Positions 44,842 through 53,675 are shown, numbered from the stretch's first letter. The stretch: DNA of 64,000 nucleotides from JAVVEG01 sp041751425 (GCA_041751425.1 JBGSXL010000016.1:60857-124856); one strand, 5' to 3'. The notes: generated by a model from the sequence alone, not told the origin. Made by a program: numbers and translations.

Positions 44842-45219
44842 TCAAAATGTCTGCCGAAACGCTGCCCAGCAAGTGACATTCTCCCACAATTTGACTGTCA
44901 GAGAGCCACTGCCCGGCGGACTGATCAAGCTAATCAGTTTCTCGCAGATGATGCGACTGAAATGTTCAATGCTTGGATTCAATCCAGCAAACTCTTCCTT
45001 TTCATTGAGCAGACTGTCGCGAAAATAATCGACGACCTGCTTGAGTCCAGCCTCTATTTCAACAATGTCCACCAGGTAACCGTGTTTGTCCAATTGCGCA
45101 GCTTCGATACTGACTTCTGCAACATAGTGATGGGCATGCGGAAAATTTTCACTTCCCCAGTCACCACCAATCAGGAAATGCCTGGCGATAAAATCCTGAG
45201 TTACTGCTACCGTATACAT
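44842..45219 (-). CDS. 6-pyruvoyl-tetrahydropterin synthase/QueD-like protein with altered active site
   Basis: ATG 45219 with AAGGA 6 bases upstream gives 125 residues. The T-fold family is clear, and the three zinc ligands are kept: His14, His28 and His30 (PHAHHY). The catalytic Cys, four residues before the first His of HxH in QueD, is replaced by Glu24. The His of the Asp-His catalytic pair is Ser69 (FRDSLLN). The pterin-anchoring Glu is probably Glu113 (LWENVT). This resembles PTPS-III forms with Glu in place of Cys, but the loss of the His is unusual. It ends a minus-strand operon with an MDR dehydrogenase and a RibD-like reductase, so it may act on a pterin- or flavin-like intermediate. 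Confidence 0.85.
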   Translation of the reverse strand: MYTVAVTQDFIARHFLIGGDWGSENFPHAHHYVAEVSIEAAQLDKHGYLVDIVEIEAGLKQVVDYFRDSLLNEKEEFAGLNPSIEHFSRIICEKLISLISPPGSGSLTVKLWENVTCWAAFRQTF

Positions 45220-45245
45220 GGTGATTCCTTCTGAATTAAGTGCGT

Positions 45246-46292
45246 TCAATCGTTGTTGTAAGTAAAGACAGCCTGCAAAACCTGATCGGGCGACTCATGT
45301 AATAATGCATACATCTCACTGGCTTCAGCCAGTACTGCACGATGACTGATAAACTGTTGAGGCTCAATACGCCTGATCATGTCCCAGCCAAGTTTAAAAC
45401 GTCGCGACTTGCTCCAGCGACCGCTCAACTCAGGTGCCAGTGTGGATACCTGACTGGTGCTGATCTGCAGGCGATTACGATGCGCTGCGCCGCCCAAAGC
45501 CACGCTTGCGGTTTTATTTCCATACCAGCTGCCTATAACTATACGGCTGGCATAGCCACACAGATCAATGGCCTGGTTCAAAGCATCTGGTACACCGCTG
45601 ACTTCGAAAACCAGATCAGCTCCATTTTGATGCTGTAATAGTTCCAACAATTCTTTGTGATCATCAACAGGATGAAACGTTTTGTTGACACCTACACCCA
45701 GCGCAGTTTCACGACGTAAATCATAGCTGTCTACTGCCAGCAATTGCTGCAAAGGAAACTTTGCCAATAGACTCGAAAGCAGCAGGCCTACCACGCCCTG
45801 ACCCAATACAACAACGTGCTCACCAATCGCAGGCTTGCCATCCTGTACCAGATTGACAGCTGTTTCCATGTTGGCAAGAAATACTGCCGCCTCTGGATGG
45901 ATATCATCAGGCAGCACTATCAAGTTATCTGTAGTGGTAATGAAATGACTGGCATGTGGCTGGAATGAGAAAACATATTTATTCAGCAATTCTGCATCAA
46001 CATCAGCACCTGTCTGCAATATACGACCTACACAGGCGTATCCATACTGCAAGGGGAATTCCATGGGCTTTTGCATATCGTTAAGACTGGCATCAAGCGC
46101 TATGTCTCCCGGTATCTGCCCGCGATATACAAGCATCTCTGTGCCTGCGCTGATTGCAGAGCAACAACTTTGTACCACGACTTCATTGGCAGCAGGGGCA
46201 GGCAATTCCGCTTCTCGGATTTCAACGTGCAGCGCTTTGCTGAACCACAATTGTTGAGCAAGAGTTGGAGTGGTTTTTTCGGAGTCCGTCAT
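45246..46292 (-). CDS. MDR-superfamily dehydrogenase (BchC/threonine-dehydrogenase-like)
   Basis: ATG 46292 gives 348 residues and overlaps the stop of the RibD-like gene (ATGA). It is a medium-chain dehydrogenase with a nucleotide-binding region HVVVLGQGVVGLLLSSLLAKF (as two parts, near 165) and an N-terminal GroES-like domain with SAISAGTEMLVYRGQIPG, as in BchC-type enzymes. The catalytic zinc ligands of classical alcohol dehydrogenases are not present. It is therefore a zinc-independent oxidoreductase or one that uses a different site. Its neighbours suggest that it oxidises or reduces an intermediate made by the PTPS-like and RibD-like proteins. Confidence 0.85.
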   Translation of the reverse strand: MTDSEKTTPTLAQQLWFSKALHVEIREAELPAPAANEVVVQSCCSAISAGTEMLVYRGQIPGDIALDASLNDMQKPMEFPLQYGYACVGRILQTGADVDAELLNKYVFSFQPHASHFITTTDNLIVLPDDIHPEAAVFLANMETAVNLVQDGKPAIGEHVVVLGQGVVGLLLSSLLAKFPLQQLLAVDSYDLRRETALGVGVNKTFHPVDDHKELLELLQHQNGADLVFEVSGVPDALNQAIDLCGYASRIVIGSWYGNKTASVALGGAAHRNRLQISTSQVSTLAPELSGRWSKSRRFKLGWDMIRRIEPQQFISHRAVLAEASEMYALLHESPDQVLQAVFTYNND

Positions 46293-47002
46293 GCGCTGTG
46301 ATCCTGATAGTTCAAATTTCCCCACATGATGACATCTTCATCCAGTTTCTCGGTAAACAATGGCAGTATTCTGGGCAAGTCAACGCTTTCAGCAACACCC
46401 AGATCGTTGACCGCTTTGTATCCGCCAACCAACACTGGCGCAATTGTAAGCACCACTGCATCGGCGAGTTGCTCTCTCAAAAATGCAGAAATCACTTTCG
46501 CACCACCTTCCACCATCAGACTTTCAATCCCGCGTTTCTTCAACTCGCGCATCGCGGCGTGCAAACAAACACGCCCGTTCTTGTCGCCGTCCAGTGTAAT
46601 GATCTCCAACTCTGTACCTGCCCTGCTTTCACCATTCAAACTGCTGAGAACCCAGCAACGTTTATCCGCAAGATGACACAACCGCGCCTCTGCAGGAATG
46701 CGCAAATGACTGTCGAGAATAATGGGTTGCGGGTTTGGCCCTTCCCACTGCCTGACGTTCAATTGCGGGTTATCCGCTAATACAGTACCAATACCCACCA
46801 GAATACCATCATGCAGACTCCGTAAATGGTGAGTCAGCCGCGTGGACTCAGCGCCGCTTAGAGCCAGCGATTTACCGGAATGCATCGTGATGCTGCCATC
46901 CCAGCTTTGCGCATAACTTAAAGTTATAAAAGGACGCTCAGACCGCATGTGTGCGGATTTGCCTGTGGCCAGCCATTGCTCAATTTTTTCGTTGAGAGTC
47001 AT
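46289..47002 (-). CDS. RibD C-terminal-type reductase (stand-alone, no deaminase domain)
   Basis: ATG 47002 gives 237 residues. The protein is the reductase half of RibD (dihydrofolate-reductase fold): RPFITLSYAQSWDGSIT at the start, LRSLHDGILVGIGTVLADNPQLNVR, and a late LMVEGGAKVISAFLREQLADAVVLTIAPVLVGG. In RibD this domain reduces the ribosyl side chain of a pyrimidine intermediate with NADPH. The deaminase domain is absent and there are no other rib genes, so this is probably not for riboflavin. It is the first gene of the three-gene minus-strand operon with the MDR and PTPS-like proteins. Confidence 0.87.
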   Translation of the reverse strand: MTLNEKIEQWLATGKSAHMRSERPFITLSYAQSWDGSITMHSGKSLALSGAESTRLTHHLRSLHDGILVGIGTVLADNPQLNVRQWEGPNPQPIILDSHLRIPAEARLCHLADKRCWVLSSLNGESRAGTELEIITLDGDKNGRVCLHAAMRELKKRGIESLMVEGGAKVISAFLREQLADAVVLTIAPVLVGGYKAVNDLGVAESVDLPRILPLFTEKLDEDVIMWGNLNYQDHSA

Positions 47003-47124
47003 GGCAAAGAATATTACGGTTCGCCAACCCAATAGGCAAGGATGCAATTGGCCCCTACTTTCAATACACTTAGTGCATCTCCATTTACGAACTGCAACTT
47101 TCCAACCCCTAAGTGAACCTCTGC

Positions 47125-48186
47125 ATGAACAATGACGTAACTCCCGATATCTACTTTGCAGTACCAGGGGATATTCAAACTCTAACCGGTGGTTATGGTT
47201 ATGATCGTCGACTCCTGGCGGGACTGAATAGTCTCGGCATCACAGCAACGCTGTTAACCCTGTCTGCTACTTTCCCGAATCCGGATGCACATGCGCTGGC
47301 AGATGCGGAAGAGAAGTTTGCAAAGTTACCGGACGGTTCCGTAGTTATTGCGGATGGTCTCGCATTCGGTGTGTTGGACCACATTGCGGAGCAACACAGG
47401 TCCCGCCTGAAAATCATAGCGCTGTGTCATCATCCTTTAGCGCTTGAAGCTGGGTTGACTAAAGAAACTGCGCAGCAATTGCAGGCCAGTGAAGAAAGAG
47501 CTTTGCACGCTTCTGTTGCCGTGTTGGTGACAAGTCAGGCGACCGCAAATGTATTGCAACAGGATTTCGCTATTCCACAGAAAAAAATTACGGTAGCAAA
47601 ACCGGGAACAGACAAACAGAATTTCGCAGCATGCGAAGGCTCACCACCAGTGCTTTTAACGGTAGCAACACTAACGCCTCGCAAGGCCCATGATGTGTTG
47701 ATCGATGCACTGGCGCAGATCTCGCACCTGGACTGGACGGCTCGCTTCACCGGCGGCATGGAGTTCAATGGTGCCTGGGCTGATCATTTACGAGCGAAAG
47801 TGATCAAGTACGGGTTGCAGGAACGTATACAGTTTCTAGGCATTGTTTATGATCTTGTCAGCGAGTATTCCAATGCAGATGTCTTCGTGTTGCCTTCGCT
47901 GTTTGAAGGATTCGGAATGGTGTTTGCGGAAGCATTGTCTTTCGGTTTACCCATAGTTGCTGCACGGGCTGGCGCAGTACCGGATGTCGTGCCGGAAACG
48001 GCCGGTGTACTGGTGCCACCCGGGGATGCAGATGCACTGGCAGCAGCTCTGCTAAATCTGTTTTCGCAACCTGCTCTGCGCAGACAATTACAAGTAGGCG
48101 CACAACAGGCCTCACACGAATTGACAACGTGGCCTGAGACAGCGGCAATCGTTGCTCGATTGATTTCTGGAGTAAAAACACAATGA
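47125..48186 (+). CDS. Glycosyltransferase family 4
   Basis: ATG 47125 gives 353 residues; GTG 47113 is an alternative. It is a GT-B fold enzyme of family 4: TGGYGYDRRLLAGL near the start, VATLTPRKAHDVLIDAL as the donor-domain onset (about 172), and the family signature VLPSLFEGFGMVFAEALSFGLPIVAARAGAVPDVV with the E-x7-E pattern (about 250-285, in parts). It transfers a sugar from a nucleotide donor to an unknown acceptor in the cytoplasm. Its stop overlaps the methyltransferase start (ATGA). It is divergent from the RibD-like operon. Confidence 0.9.
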   Translation: MNNDVTPDIYFAVPGDIQTLTGGYGYDRRLLAGLNSLGITATLLTLSATFPNPDAHALADAEEKFAKLPDGSVVIADGLAFGVLDHIAEQHRSRLKIIALCHHPLALEAGLTKETAQQLQASEERALHASVAVLVTSQATANVLQQDFAIPQKKITVAKPGTDKQNFAACEGSPPVLLTVATLTPRKAHDVLIDALAQISHLDWTARFTGGMEFNGAWADHLRAKVIKYGLQERIQFLGIVYDLVSEYSNADVFVLPSLFEGFGMVFAEALSFGLPIVAARAGAVPDVVPETAGVLVPPGDADALAAALLNLFSQPALRRQLQVGAQQASHELTTWPETAAIVARLISGVKTQ

Positions 48187-49037
48187 GCGGTTTTTCCATT
48201 GCGTGGCTGGATTTGCGTGAACCTGCCGACAATGCAGCGCGCGATACTGCCTTGGCGAAACGCGCTTTGCACTGGTTGCAGGAAAACAGCGAACTGGCAC
48301 CTATTATTCTCGACCTGGGTTCCGGCACTGGCTCAACATTGCGCGCGCTTACTACTCTGACTGACCAAAATACTTTCAAAATTGAAAACCTGGTTTGGCG
48401 ACTGGTTGATCATGATCCTGCTTTGTTAAATGAGGCGTTGCGACGACACGGAAAAACCAGCGTCATTGAAGACTATGAAGCTGATCTGCTCAATCTGGAA
48501 TCGCTGCCTTTAAGCGGCGCAGGACTCGTCAGTGCCTCAGCACTTTTCGATCTGGTATCAGCACAGGTAGTGGATAATTTGTTGCAGCGATTGTGCAAGC
48601 AAAGATCAGGGTTCTATGCTGCATTAAACTACGATGGCCGCACACAGTGGACGCCAACGCATCCATTCGATGACTCAATACTGCATGCCTTCAATAAAGA
48701 TCAACGACGTGACAAAGGTTTAGGTCCGGCTCTTGGACCGGAATCCTGCAACTATTTGCATTCTGCATTAGTGCAAACGGGCTACGATGTATTCGTTGCA
48801 GATAGCCCATGGCTATTGGATGGCAAAAATGCAGCGTTGGTGGAAGAGTTGATTAATGGCATTGCCGCTGCTGTCGCTGACGATTACGGGCTGGACAAAA
48901 ATATGCTCACACAATGGCAGGCGTTTCGTTTTGACAACATAAAAAACGGAACTTGTATTGTGGGACATCAGGATATTTTTGCGATTCCTGCTCCTACTAC
49001 TGCCCCTACTCCAGCGGCTCAGAGAATGCAGCAATAA
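48183..49037 (+). CDS. SAM-dependent methyltransferase-like protein of the island
   Basis: A 284-residue protein. The N-terminal third has a Rossmann methyltransferase glycine motif, IILDLGSGTGSTLRAL (about 37-52), and an acidic residue in RLVDHDPALLNEAL. The later part (YAALNYDGRTQWTPTHPFDDSILHAFN) looks like a distinct substrate cap. GGAG precedes the ATG, which overlaps the glycosyltransferase stop by four bases. The 3' end overlaps the convergent sulfatase-like gene by 32 bases. It probably methylates the product of the island, but the target is unknown. Confidence 0.8.
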   Translation: MSGFSIAWLDLREPADNAARDTALAKRALHWLQENSELAPIILDLGSGTGSTLRALTTLTDQNTFKIENLVWRLVDHDPALLNEALRRHGKTSVIEDYEADLLNLESLPLSGAGLVSASALFDLVSAQVVDNLLQRLCKQRSGFYAALNYDGRTQWTPTHPFDDSILHAFNKDQRRDKGLGPALGPESCNYLHSALVQTGYDVFVADSPWLLDGKNAALVEELINGIAAAVADDYGLDKNMLTQWQAFRFDNIKNGTCIVGHQDIFAIPAPTTAPTPAAQRMQQ

Positions 49038-50676
49038 AACGATCGCGCACCTCATCCATGCGCCAGACTGGCGCATCATCGGCAGGCAGCATACCGGGTG
49101 TCCACTGCCAGTGCGACATTGCCGCAAGCACTTGCGGATCACGCGTGATCAGATGTGCCAACACATCACGGTTCTCTGACTCTTCGGTGACATAAGGCAT
49201 GGGTTGATGATCACCCATAATCAATACCACCAGTTCATCATCACCAAAGGTATTGATCCAGGAAACCAAAGTGTCCAACACATAGGCGACACTTTCGCGA
49301 TAGTGTCTCAGCACGCGCTCCTTGTCCTGCCAGACAACCTCCGGCGGATCACCCACCATAGATTGCGCTATGAATGGCGCTCCATCACCCACGCTGTTCC
49401 AATCAATCAATGTGGGCACAGGCGTCCACGGTGCGTGCGAAGTGATCAGTGCAATTTCTGCCATTACCGGCTTTCGTGTAACGGAGCTGCGTTCACGTTC
49501 CTGAAAACGCGACATCGTAAATTGGTCTGGCATAGTGACATAATTGAACGGCAATCCCCGATAATCCAGATCAGCCGCTGCATAAATTTTGTCGTACCCA
49601 TAGTACTGCCCTTCCGGCCACGCCATGGTAATGGCAGGCATCACACCAACAGTGCGCCAGCCAGCACTCTGAAATAATTTTACCAGCGATGGCCGCTCAC
49701 TGATCATCAGGCTGTCATAACGAATCTGGCTATCTATCCACATGCCCGACAATACTGAACCGTGTGCCAGCCAGCTTATGCCTCCCACTGTTGGCGACGT
49801 AAGAAAACCACTGCGTGAGTCGAAGCCCGATTCAGCCAGATCTTCCGTTGCCTGTTGCAGCATTGGTTTTATGTATGACGCGTAATTTCCACTGTCAACC
49901 AATGTGCGTCCGTAAGACTCCACAAAGATCACAATGACATCCTTTCCTTCAAGCGCACCAAATAATAAGTCACCTGGCACATTCGCATAAGAGTCCTGAT
50001 TGACCACTTCACGAAATTCGCGCAGCTCAGCAATACTTTTTCGCGTGTAATCAACATGCATTGCAAGATGATCATAGAACACCGTTGTTGCACGCGGCCA
50101 GTTGCTTATCGACATCCCTGTCCAGAAGACCAAGGCAACTAGCACAGAAATTCCTGCGCTTTTTGTATGTGCCTGCACAATTGCCTGTATTCGATATAAC
50201 GCCAGATAGCTGCAAACTAAAATCAAGGTAGCCAACAACATAAGTGCCAGAGCAAACAATACTGCTCCGAGTTGTCCAAAGGTGGAACTCAGCAGTCCCA
50301 TCCCATCAGACAACAAGTATGTGTCCAGTACGGGATTGAAGATGCGCGCAAAAATAAGATAGGCGGACATGTCGGCAATCTTCAGTATGATGCCGGCCGC
50401 CAACAACACGGCAGCTAAACTTCTGACAAAAATCGCGGCACGTCCCGGGAGTAACAACAGCGCACACAGCAGAATTGCTTCCAATGGTAAATTGGTAAAC
50501 GACCAGAGCGAGATCCAACTGAGCCTGTTAGGAATGACCAGCGCTACATAAACGAATGCTATTGCAATGGCAGAGATACCAATACGTAGGAGCCAGTTCG
50601 CCAACCCTGCGTGGGTTGCCAGACTGTGAGTTGTTGTCCCGCTATGAGTATTTGGGTTGATTGGATCAGTTTGCAT
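49006..50676 (-). CDS. LtaS-like sulfatase-family membrane enzyme (phosphotransferase or phosphatase)
   Basis: A 556-residue protein with about five N-terminal membrane helices (about 25-185) and a large periplasmic alkaline-phosphatase-superfamily domain (about 245-556). Motifs include VIVIFVESYGRTLVDS (first metal Glu), FLTSPTVGGISWLAHGS with a candidate catalytic Thr, and LIMGDHQPMP with a late metal His. LtaS and phosphoethanolamine transferases share this plan and move phospho-groups between lipids and sugars. Its partner genes include a CDP-alcohol phosphotransferase and a glycosyltransferase, so it may decorate the final lipid-linked product outside the cell. It converges on the methyltransferase gene with a 32-base overlap. 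Confidence 0.85.
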   Translation of the reverse strand: MQTDPINPNTHSGTTTHSLATHAGLANWLLRIGISAIAIAFVYVALVIPNRLSWISLWSFTNLPLEAILLCALLLLPGRAAIFVRSLAAVLLAAGIILKIADMSAYLIFARIFNPVLDTYLLSDGMGLLSSTFGQLGAVLFALALMLLATLILVCSYLALYRIQAIVQAHTKSAGISVLVALVFWTGMSISNWPRATTVFYDHLAMHVDYTRKSIAELREFREVVNQDSYANVPGDLLFGALEGKDVIVIFVESYGRTLVDSGNYASYIKPMLQQATEDLAESGFDSRSGFLTSPTVGGISWLAHGSVLSGMWIDSQIRYDSLMISERPSLVKLFQSAGWRTVGVMPAITMAWPEGQYYGYDKIYAAADLDYRGLPFNYVTMPDQFTMSRFQERERSSVTRKPVMAEIALITSHAPWTPVPTLIDWNSVGDGAPFIAQSMVGDPPEVVWQDKERVLRHYRESVAYVLDTLVSWINTFGDDELVVLIMGDHQPMPYVTEESENRDVLAHLITRDPQVLAAMSHWQWTPGMLPADDAPVWRMDEVRDRFIAAFSEPLE

Positions 50677-50886
50677 TGGCTACGGCTGTCGTAAAAGGAA
50701 TCGGTCGTCACTATCGCGGTAGCGCGAGACTCTGTCAAGCGTCAGGTGAACCACGGACCTGCATGCAGGCACGGACTTTTGGGTATACGATTAAACACTA
50801 AATCCGGACTCATCCAATCCTGTTGCATTTGCGTATATTTGCATTGAGAAAGTATCACGAACCAATTCAGCAAAGGACCGGCAGAA

Positions 50887-51387
50887 ATTAACGAACTCAT
50901 ATTTGATTGGCTGGATAACAATGGCGACTATGCTCTGCTGTTGATTCCCTTGATTGCCTTCTCCGAGGCTTGTATCGGTATTGGTTTGATTGTGTCTGGC
51001 ATCGTACTTGTTGCAGTGGGCTCGATACTCTATACAAACGAGCTCGCCTCATTGCAGCAGATCATGGTGTTTGCCTTCATAGGCGCCACTTTGGGAGACC
51101 ATGTCGGCTTTTATGTCGGCCATTGGCTGGGTCCCGGTTTTCATGATTGGAAAATTGCGAAACGTTATCAACGATCGCTGCAAAAAGGTGAAGTCATGAT
51201 TCGCAGGCATGGCTCTGTCGCCATCTTTATCGGTCGATTTATTCCCGCCATCCGCAGCGTAATTCCCGCCTTACTGGGCATCAGCCAGTTCGGCCGGCTG
51301 CGTTATACCGTTCTGGATGCAACTGCCTGTCTGTTGTGGGCGCTGGCACTCGGCGCCATTCTGCTTGGTGTGGGCAATCTGTTTTAA
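50887..51387 (+). CDS. DedA-family membrane protein, apparent ATT start
   Basis: The conserved DedA sequence begins upstream of the first ATG/GTG/TTG codon in frame. The reading frame from 50887 gives 167 residues: (M)NELIFDWLDNNGDYALLLIPLIAFSEACIG, in pieces, and AAAGGA at 50872-50877 lies 9 bases before ATT 50887. I therefore propose a rare ATT start; the next usual one is TTG 50941, which would cut the first family region. Motifs include GATLGDHVGFYVGHWLG and FIGRFIPAIRSVIPALLGIS. DedA proteins move lipids such as undecaprenyl phosphate or C55-PP and support membrane homeostasis. Confidence 0.8.
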   Translation: MNELIFDWLDNNGDYALLLIPLIAFSEACIGIGLIVSGIVLVAVGSILYTNELASLQQIMVFAFIGATLGDHVGFYVGHWLGPGFHDWKIAKRYQRSLQKGEVMIRRHGSVAIFIGRFIPAIRSVIPALLGISQFGRLRYTVLDATACLLWALALGAILLGVGNLF

Positions 51388-51474
51388 AACTGAGAATTTG
51401 TTGCACTAATTCCAGCTGAAATCTGTGACAGAGTAAGTATAATCAAGCGTTTCTCTGTTCGCAGGTAACCTCGA

Positions 51475-52392
51475 ATGTTTGAAAGTATTCAGTCCACCCT
51501 GTCCGGTTTCGTCGTACCGGACTCAATCTTCAGTCTGATAACCAGCACGGTTTTGCTGTTCATCACAATCATGGTGTTGCACAGTCTGAGCGCAGGATTT
51601 ATTCGCCGCAATGTTTCGTCCAATGAGCTGCGGCGCAAATGGTTGGTGCAATCTCGCAATGGTTTGATTCTGCTGCTGCTACTGGGACTGGTTTTGGTAT
51701 GGGGCTCAGAATTAAGAACGCTGGCGCTGTCCATCGTCGCCCTCGCTGTGGCTTTTGTCGTAGCTACCAAGGAATTGATTCTTTGCGTAACCGGCTCCAT
51801 CATCAAAACGGCCTCAGGATCTTTCAATATCGGTGACCGGATTCAGGTCAGAGATTTTCGTGGCGACGTGATCGATCAGAATCTGCTGGCTACGACCATT
51901 CTGGAAGTTGGTCCCGGCAAGATTACTCACCAGCGCACCGGACGCATGACAGTAATACCCAATGCCCTGTTCGTATCCGAGCCAGTCATCAATGAAAGTT
52001 TCATGCACGATTATGTGTTGCATGTGTTGACGATACCGTTCAAGCGTGAGGATGATTGGCGCGGTGCGCAGAAGGCTGTGCTGGAATCCGCCAATAAGCA
52101 TTGCCAGCCTTATCTGGAAGAAGTACGCAACTATATGAGTCAGGTGAGTCTTGACCGCGGACTGGATGTTCCTTCAGTAGACCCACGCGTCACTATTCAG
52201 GTTCCAATGGCGGGCGAGGTTCATCTGATTGTGCGGGTACCCGCCAAATCAAGTCAACGCGGCTATATCGAGCAGGCAATCCTGGCGGATATTTTTGTCA
52301 AGAATGACTTCTCTGCCAGGAGAACTGATAGCACAGATAACGCAGGGCAAACCGCTGCTGCTGCAGGTAATTCGTCTGCAGCAGAAACCTAA
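51475..52392 (+). CDS. MscS-family mechanosensitive channel
   Basis: A 305-residue protein with three N-terminal helices (about 18-38, 60-75, 80-105) and an MscS beta/C-terminal region. The family part is KELILCVTGSIIKTASGSFNIGDRIQVRDFRGDVIDQ, followed by TVIPNALFVSEPVINES. Such channels release solutes when membrane tension rises. It lies about 88 bases after the DedA gene; TATAAT at 51438-51443 is a possible -10 element. It overlaps the convergent symporter gene by four bases. A Ser/Thr/Ala-rich C-terminal tail is probably disordered. Confidence 0.88.
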   Translation: MFESIQSTLSGFVVPDSIFSLITSTVLLFITIMVLHSLSAGFIRRNVSSNELRRKWLVQSRNGLILLLLLGLVLVWGSELRTLALSIVALAVAFVVATKELILCVTGSIIKTASGSFNIGDRIQVRDFRGDVIDQNLLATTILEVGPGKITHQRTGRMTVIPNALFVSEPVINESFMHDYVLHVLTIPFKREDDWRGAQKAVLESANKHCQPYLEEVRNYMSQVSLDRGLDVPSVDPRVTIQVPMAGEVHLIVRVPAKSSQRGYIEQAILADIFVKNDFSARRTDSTDNAGQTAAAAGNSSAAET

Positions 52393-53528
52393 TCCATACC
52401 GTCAACAATAACGGACAAAGCGCCATCGCAAGTCACATTGCACGCCGTACCGAAACTGTCCTGAGCCAGGTACAACGCAATCATCAGCGCCAGAGCTGTC
52501 TCTCCAAACCCTAACATGGAACCCAGCAAGCCAACCGCCGAAACCACGGCACCTCCGGGCACACCAGGTGCTGCGAGCATCACGATACCGAGCATGAAAA
52601 TGAAAGGCAGCATCGTCAGCAAAGATGGTATTTCCAGACCATCGTGCATGGTGATGACTGCAACGGCACAGCTGACAATAGTGATTGTGGAGCCGGACAA
52701 GTGCGTCGTAGCAAACAGTGGCACTGTGAAATTGGCGACATCTTCACGCACACCATTGTTCTTGGTGGCTTGCAATGAGACCGGAATGGTTGCCGCGCTG
52801 GACATCGTTCCCAGCGCAGTAAAATAAGCAGGCAGCATATTCCTGACAAGGAGCAGCGGCGATTGCGCCGATCTGATACCAGCAATAATGAACACTATAG
52901 TGATCCACAGCCAGTGCAGGGAAATGGCCAGCAACAAAACCACGCCAAAGGTCTGCAGCGTACCAAATACGGTGCCGCTGGCCGCCAGTTCTGCAAACAC
53001 ACCGGCAATATACACTGGCAGGAATGGAATGATGACCTTGCTCAACAGCAACTGGATGATGTCTCTGCCGCCGTCAGACAGCTCCTTCAACCCCTGCGCC
53101 TGCGTCGCTGCTATGCCGAGCCCGAAGATGAATGCCAGTGCCAGCGCCGTCATCACATCGAAAACTGGCGGAATATTTAATTCGACATAAGGTGCAAGCA
53201 CAACCGCGTCCGCTGCGGTAGTTTCAGTGCTCGCACTGGTCAGCATCGGCACAACCATGGCGGCAATGATGAACGCGAAGGTGCCTGCCACTATCGTGGA
53301 GGTATACGCCAATGCCAATGAACGGCCCAGGAGTTTACCGGAATTGCTGGGCAATGCCGCAATGCCGCTGGTAATGAAGAACAGAATCAATAAAGGGATG
53401 CTAAAAAACAGCAGTTCACCAAACAGCGCCTTGAAGGTGATCAACACCTGGGTCAATCCATGGGGCGCGAACAGACCCAGAAGAATTCCTAAAAGAATGC
53501 CAGCGAGCAGTTTAACGATTAATAGCAT
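52389..53528 (-). CDS. Dicarboxylate/amino acid:cation symporter (SDF family)
   Basis: A 379-residue membrane protein with eight helices and two re-entrant loops. Family signs include FSIPLLILFFITSGIAAL near the N-terminus, MTALALAFIFGLGIAATQAQG, the serine-rich loop LGTMSSAATIPVSLQATKNNG, and the end GETALALMIALYLAQDSFGTACNVTCDGAL with the substrate-binding region. These transporters move dicarboxylates, aspartate, glutamate or serine/threonine with sodium or protons. The final NVTCDGA differs from the classical NxxGD-type sites, so the substrate is uncertain. It overlaps the MscS gene at its 3' end by four bases. Confidence 0.87.
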   Translation of the reverse strand: MLLIVKLLAGILLGILLGLFAPHGLTQVLITFKALFGELLFFSIPLLILFFITSGIAALPSNSGKLLGRSLALAYTSTIVAGTFAFIIAAMVVPMLTSASTETTAADAVVLAPYVELNIPPVFDVMTALALAFIFGLGIAATQAQGLKELSDGGRDIIQLLLSKVIIPFLPVYIAGVFAELAASGTVFGTLQTFGVVLLLAISLHWLWITIVFIIAGIRSAQSPLLLVRNMLPAYFTALGTMSSAATIPVSLQATKNNGVREDVANFTVPLFATTHLSGSTITIVSCAVAVITMHDGLEIPSLLTMLPFIFMLGIVMLAAPGVPGGAVVSAVGLLGSMLGFGETALALMIALYLAQDSFGTACNVTCDGALSVIVDGMD

Positions 53529-53587
53529 GGTTCTGTCTCTTTGTTGTTTTTAGCAGACTGCATTCTGGTAGAAGTTAGCTACGCAGT

Positions 53588-53675
53588 AAAGAGCCATTCA
53601 TGAAGTAAAAAGCCAGTCATGAAGTAAAAAGCCAGTCATGAAGTAGAAAGATAGTCTTGCATTAAAGAGTTAGTA
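53588..53675. repeat. Tandem 19-bp repeat upstream of the serine hydrolase
   Basis: Two identical units of AAAAAGCCAGTCATGAAGT (53607-53625 and 53626-53644) are flanked by a variant on each side (53588-53606 and 53645-53663) and a partial unit to 53675. They lie in the 257-base gap between the symporter and serine hydrolase genes, about 110 bases before the latter's start. No gene is seen in this gap. Confidence 0.9.

Noticed and set aside
53588..53675. Possible CRISPR array or iteron origin
   Set aside because: Units of 19 bp adjoin without spacers; no replication initiator gene is near.
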